DNA of 32,304 nucleotides from Dehalococcoidia bacterium. Lineage in GTDB: Bacteria > Chloroflexota > Dehalococcoidia > Tepidiformales > Tepidiformaceae. Position 1 is the stretch's first letter; every line of letters starts with the position of its first letter. Of the stretch, positions 28,675-32,304 are shown one piece after another. Position numbers and translations under genes: made by a program. The notes below the pieces were generated by a model, which was not told where the DNA came from, made no database searches, and saw only the letters and a list, made by a program, of their open reading frames with translations. The stretch is from positions 1 through 32,304 of the forward strand of contig JAJEIT010000082.1 of the NCBI GenBank assembly GCA_022827945.1. The letters run 5' to 3'.

Positions 28675-30545
28675 TAGGAAGCGCCTCCACTGCCGCCGGC
28701 GGGCTCGGCCAGCCCGGCGGGCTCCGGCTCGGACGCGGGTTCGGCGTCCTCCGCCGCGGCCGCGGTGGCGGCGATCTCGCCCAGCGCCTCTTCCTGGTCG
28801 CGCAGCTCGAGGTCGTAGATGGTGCGGTAGAGGCCCTCCTCCTCGAGCAGCTCGTCGTGCGTGCCGCGCTGGACGATCGCGCCCTTGTCGAGCACGAGAA
28901 TCTCATCGGCCCGCATCACGGTGCGGAGGCGCTGCGCGATGACGAACGTCGTGCGGCCCTCCATCAGCGTCGCCAGCGCCTGCTGGATGAGGAACTCGGT
29001 CTGCGTGTCCACGCTCGCCGTGGAGTCGTCGAAGATGAGGACGCGCGGGTCGAGCAGGAGCGTGCGGGCGATGGCGACGCGCTGGCGCTGGCCGCCGGAG
29101 AGGGTGACGCCGCGCTCGCCCACCCACTCGTCGTAGCCGTAGGGCAGGCTCATGATGAAGTCGTGGATGCGGGCGGCCTTGGCGGCCGTCTCGATCTCTT
29201 CCTGCGTGGCGCCGGGCGCGCCGTAGGCGATGTTGTCCCGGATCGTCCCGACGAACAGGAAGACGTCCTGCTGCACGGAGCCGATGCTCGCCCGCAGGGA
29301 GTCGAGCGTGAAGTTGCGAATGTCGACCCCGTCGATGGAGATGGAGCCCTCGGTCACGTCGTAGAAGCGGGGCAGCAGGTTCACGACGGTCGACTTGCCG
29401 CTGCCGGTGGGGCCGAGCAGGGCGATGATCTTTCCGGGCGGCGCATCGATCTCGATGTTGCTGAGGACGGCGCTGACGCTGTCGTAGCCGAAGGAGACGT
29501 CGCGGAAGCGGACATGGCCGCTGGGGGAGCTGAGGGGCGTGGCGCTGGGGCGCTCCTCGACGGCCGAGCGTGCGTCGAGCACCTCGAAGACGCGGGTGCC
29601 CGCGGCGATGGCGCGGGAGAAGGAGGTGATCATGAAGCCGAGCATCCGCACCGGCATCTGCAGGAGCTGCAGGGCCACGAGGAAGAGGATGAGCTCGCCC
29701 GCGGCGAGACTGCCCTGCGTGATGTACCAGGCGCCCACGCCCACCGTGGCCGCCACCTGGATGCCGGCCACGCCCTGCAGCATCGGCGCGTGGCGGGCCA
29801 TGAGCGTCGCCTGGGTGAGCTGGAGGTTGCGCTGCTCCTCGGCGGCCCGCCCGAACTTGGCCGCCTCGACGGGCTCGCGGCTGAAGGCCTTGACCACGCG
29901 GATGCCGCCCAGCCCCTCGTCGGCGACCTCGGTCATGCGCGCCTCGCTGGCCTGGATCTCGACCCAGAGGGGGCGCATGACGCGGTGGACGGCCCAGGAG
30001 CGCCAGGCGATGAAGGGCAGCGAGATGCAGCTCACGAGGGCGAGCTGCCAGTGGAAGAAGAACATCCCGCCCACGCCCACGATGATCATGAGGATGATCA
30101 TCAGGAGCCGCAGCGAGGCCATCGACATGAACATGCGGATGGCCTCCACGTCCTGCGTGGCGCGGGACATGATCTGGCCGGTCTGCACCTTGTCGTGGTA
30201 GGCGTAGCTGAGCCGCTGGACGGTGTCGTAGATCTGGTTGCGCAGGTCGTAGGCGATGCGCTGGCCGAGGCTCTCGCTGATGTACGTCTGCGCGAAGGCG
30301 GAGATGCCGCGCGCGATGGCGAAGCCGACCACGAGCAGCGCCGCCAGGATGAGCGTGCTGCGGTCGCCGGTGAAGGTGATGGACGCTCCCTCGCGCACCG
30401 GGTCGAGGCCGACGTCGACGGCTATCTGGGCGAGGAAGGCGGAGCCCATGCCGAAGAGGGCCGCTCCAAGCATGGAGACGAGGCCGATCGTGAGCATCTT
30501 CCAGTAGGGGATGGCGTAGCCCCAGAGGCGGAGGATGATGCGCAA
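28674..30545 (-). CDS. ABC exporter half-transporter with degenerate ATP site
   Basis: Protein of 623 residues with six membrane helices and a nucleotide-binding domain. Walker A GPTGSGKST and signature LSGGQ are canonical. Walker B is VLIFDDSTASVD, with Asp in place of the catalytic Glu, and the H-loop is IAQRLRT, with Gln for His. Hence one ATP site of the dimer is degenerate. TTG 30545 is chosen because AAGGGAG lies 6 bases before it and the transmembrane domain starts soon after; GTG 30566 and GTG 30578 are alternatives. It is followed directly by the second half-transporter. Confidence 0.9.
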   Translation of the reverse strand: MRIILRLWGYAIPYWKMLTIGLVSMLGAALFGMGSAFLAQIAVDVGLDPVREGASITFTGDRSTLILAALLVVGFAIARGISAFAQTYISESLGQRIAYDLRNQIYDTVQRLSYAYHDKVQTGQIMSRATQDVEAIRMFMSMASLRLLMIILMIIVGVGGMFFFHWQLALVSCISLPFIAWRSWAVHRVMRPLWVEIQASEARMTEVADEGLGGIRVVKAFSREPVEAAKFGRAAEEQRNLQLTQATLMARHAPMLQGVAGIQVAATVGVGAWYITQGSLAAGELILFLVALQLLQMPVRMLGFMITSFSRAIAAGTRVFEVLDARSAVEERPSATPLSSPSGHVRFRDVSFGYDSVSAVLSNIEIDAPPGKIIALLGPTGSGKSTVVNLLPRFYDVTEGSISIDGVDIRNFTLDSLRASIGSVQQDVFLFVGTIRDNIAYGAPGATQEEIETAAKAARIHDFIMSLPYGYDEWVGERGVTLSGGQRQRVAIARTLLLDPRVLIFDDSTASVDTQTEFLIQQALATLMEGRTTFVIAQRLRTVMRADEILVLDKGAIVQRGTHDELLEEEGLYRTIYDLELRDQEEALGEIAATAAAAEDAEPASEPEPAGLAEPAGGSGGAS

Positions 30546-30646
30546 GCCGGGCTCCCTTCGAAACACTGACGCTACCACACCCTCACGTATAGGTGAAATT
30601 TGGCCCGTCGGGGGCCACCGGCGAGGGGCGGGTGGCGCGGACCCGG

Positions 30647-30673
30647 CTAGCACTCTCGGCGGGAGAGTGCTAG
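30647..30673 (+). promoter_or_regulatory. CIRCE operator (HrcA binding site) of groESL
   Basis: CTAGCACTC-N9-GAGTGCTAG is a perfect inverted repeat. It differs from the consensus TTAGCACTC-N9-GAGTGCTAA only by the symmetric outer pair. It lies 45 bases before groES. HrcA binding here represses groESL until heat shock. A -10-like TAGCAT overlaps its right end (30671-30676). The hrcA gene is not in the window. Confidence 0.93.
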
Positions 30674-30718
30674 CATGCTCGGCACGCTCAATTTCAAAAC
30701 AGCGTTTGGAGGAAATCC

Positions 30719-31033
30719 GTGCCCGCAAAGACTGCAACCAAGACCGAGCTCGTGCCCCTGGCCGACCGCATCGTCGTGACCGCCCTCAAGCAGGAAGAAG
30801 AGACCGCCAGCGGCATCATCATTCCCGACACCGTGAAGGAGAAGCCGCAGCAGGCCGAGGTCATCGCCGTCGGCCCCGGCAAGCGCGATGAGCATGGCAC
30901 CCGCCAGGCCCTCGACCTCGCCCCCGGCGACCGCGTTCTCTACGCCAAGTACTCCGGTACGGACGTGAAGCTCGACGGCATCGACTACATCGTCCTCGAA
31001 GAGAAGAACATCCTCTGCAAGCTCGTCTCCTAA
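30719..31033 (+). CDS. groES: Co-chaperonin GroES
   Basis: Protein of 104 residues: [26 protein letters not shown], then [50 protein letters not shown], including the mobile loop ([10 protein letters not shown]). It caps the GroEL barrel. The N-terminus is extended by about 10 residues ([11 protein letters not shown]). GTG 30719 follows GGAGGA by 5 bases. It is the first gene of a CIRCE-controlled operon. Confidence 0.97.
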   Translation: MPAKTATKTELVPLADRIVVTALKQEEETASGIIIPDTVKEKPQQAEVIAVGPGKRDEHGTRQALDLAPGDRVLYAKYSGTDVKLDGIDYIVLEEKNILCKLVS

Positions 31034-31060
31034 GGACGGCGCGAGAGAGAAGGAGCCTGA

Positions 31061-32304
<1,244 letters not shown>

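Noticed and set aside
28857-30569. Plus-strand open frame opposite the ABC transporter gene
   Set aside because: Low-complexity composition opposite a well-conserved transporter; it is a GC-rich shadow.

Overview
The window is GC-rich bacterial DNA (by eye about two-thirds G+C) with dense coding, short spacers and no gap over 300 bases without a gene. The largest gap is 26458-26703. GroEL/GroES, Obg, EF-Tu and three tRNA genes mark it as chromosomal. Lipoproteins with classical lipoboxes, many stand-alone PIN toxins, an HxlR regulator with a C-terminal lipid-binding-like domain, a CYP125-like P450 and a CIRCE-controlled groESL fit a Chloroflexota (Dehalococcoidia/SAR202-like) or actinobacteria-like lineage. 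I favour Chloroflexota, but this is inference from protein style, not a phylogeny.

Layout. 1-339 (minus): start of tuf preceded by tRNA-Thr(GGT). 465-5507: accessory block with a leaderless-looking vapBC pair, a PPOX flavoprotein, a tightly spaced STAS/ATPase + DUF4325 + PD-(D/E)XK/DEDD nuclease set, and a phd-vapC pair with a tandem operator. 5708-10405: ECF sigma factor, a membrane anti-sigma-like protein fused to a von Willebrand A (VWA) domain, and a VWA lipoprotein paralogue. 10563-12804 (minus): a small protein plus DTGF-type retropepsin pair, then a Rieske oxygenase with a small membrane protein. 12871-13035 (minus): tRNA-Thr(TGT) and tRNA-Tyr(GTA). These two plus tRNA-Thr(GGT)-tuf look like the two halves of the widespread Thr-Tyr-Gly-Thr-tuf cluster, here about 12.5 kb apart.

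13212-16876: small acidic protein, TrkA/KtrA-type regulator, strong bidirectional terminator, 63-residue CxxC protein, HxlR-type regulator, a palindromic operator before a small DUF1640-like protein and a HigA-like antitoxin without HigB, and a membrane DM13 protein. 17019-19590: ferredoxin-P450-GNAT-Nudix run. 19598-20302 (minus): Doc-like toxin with an unusually small basic partner of 53 residues. 20385-22754 (minus): enlarged CcdA-like protein and a branched-chain-amino-acid-type binding lipoprotein. 22872-25148: SDR dehydrogenase, third vapBC pair, enoyl-CoA hydratase/isomerase-family protein. 25198-30545 (minus): Obg and a heterodimeric ABC exporter with one degenerate ATP site. 30647-32304: CIRCE, groES and the start of groEL.

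How the genes work together. Firm units are groESL under HrcA/CIRCE, the ABC heterodimer, ferredoxin-P450, sigma/anti-sigma-VWA, and three PIN modules plus one Doc module. The least understood modules are the STAS/ATPase-DUF4325-nuclease set, the sigma-VWA-VWA set, and the retropepsin pair.
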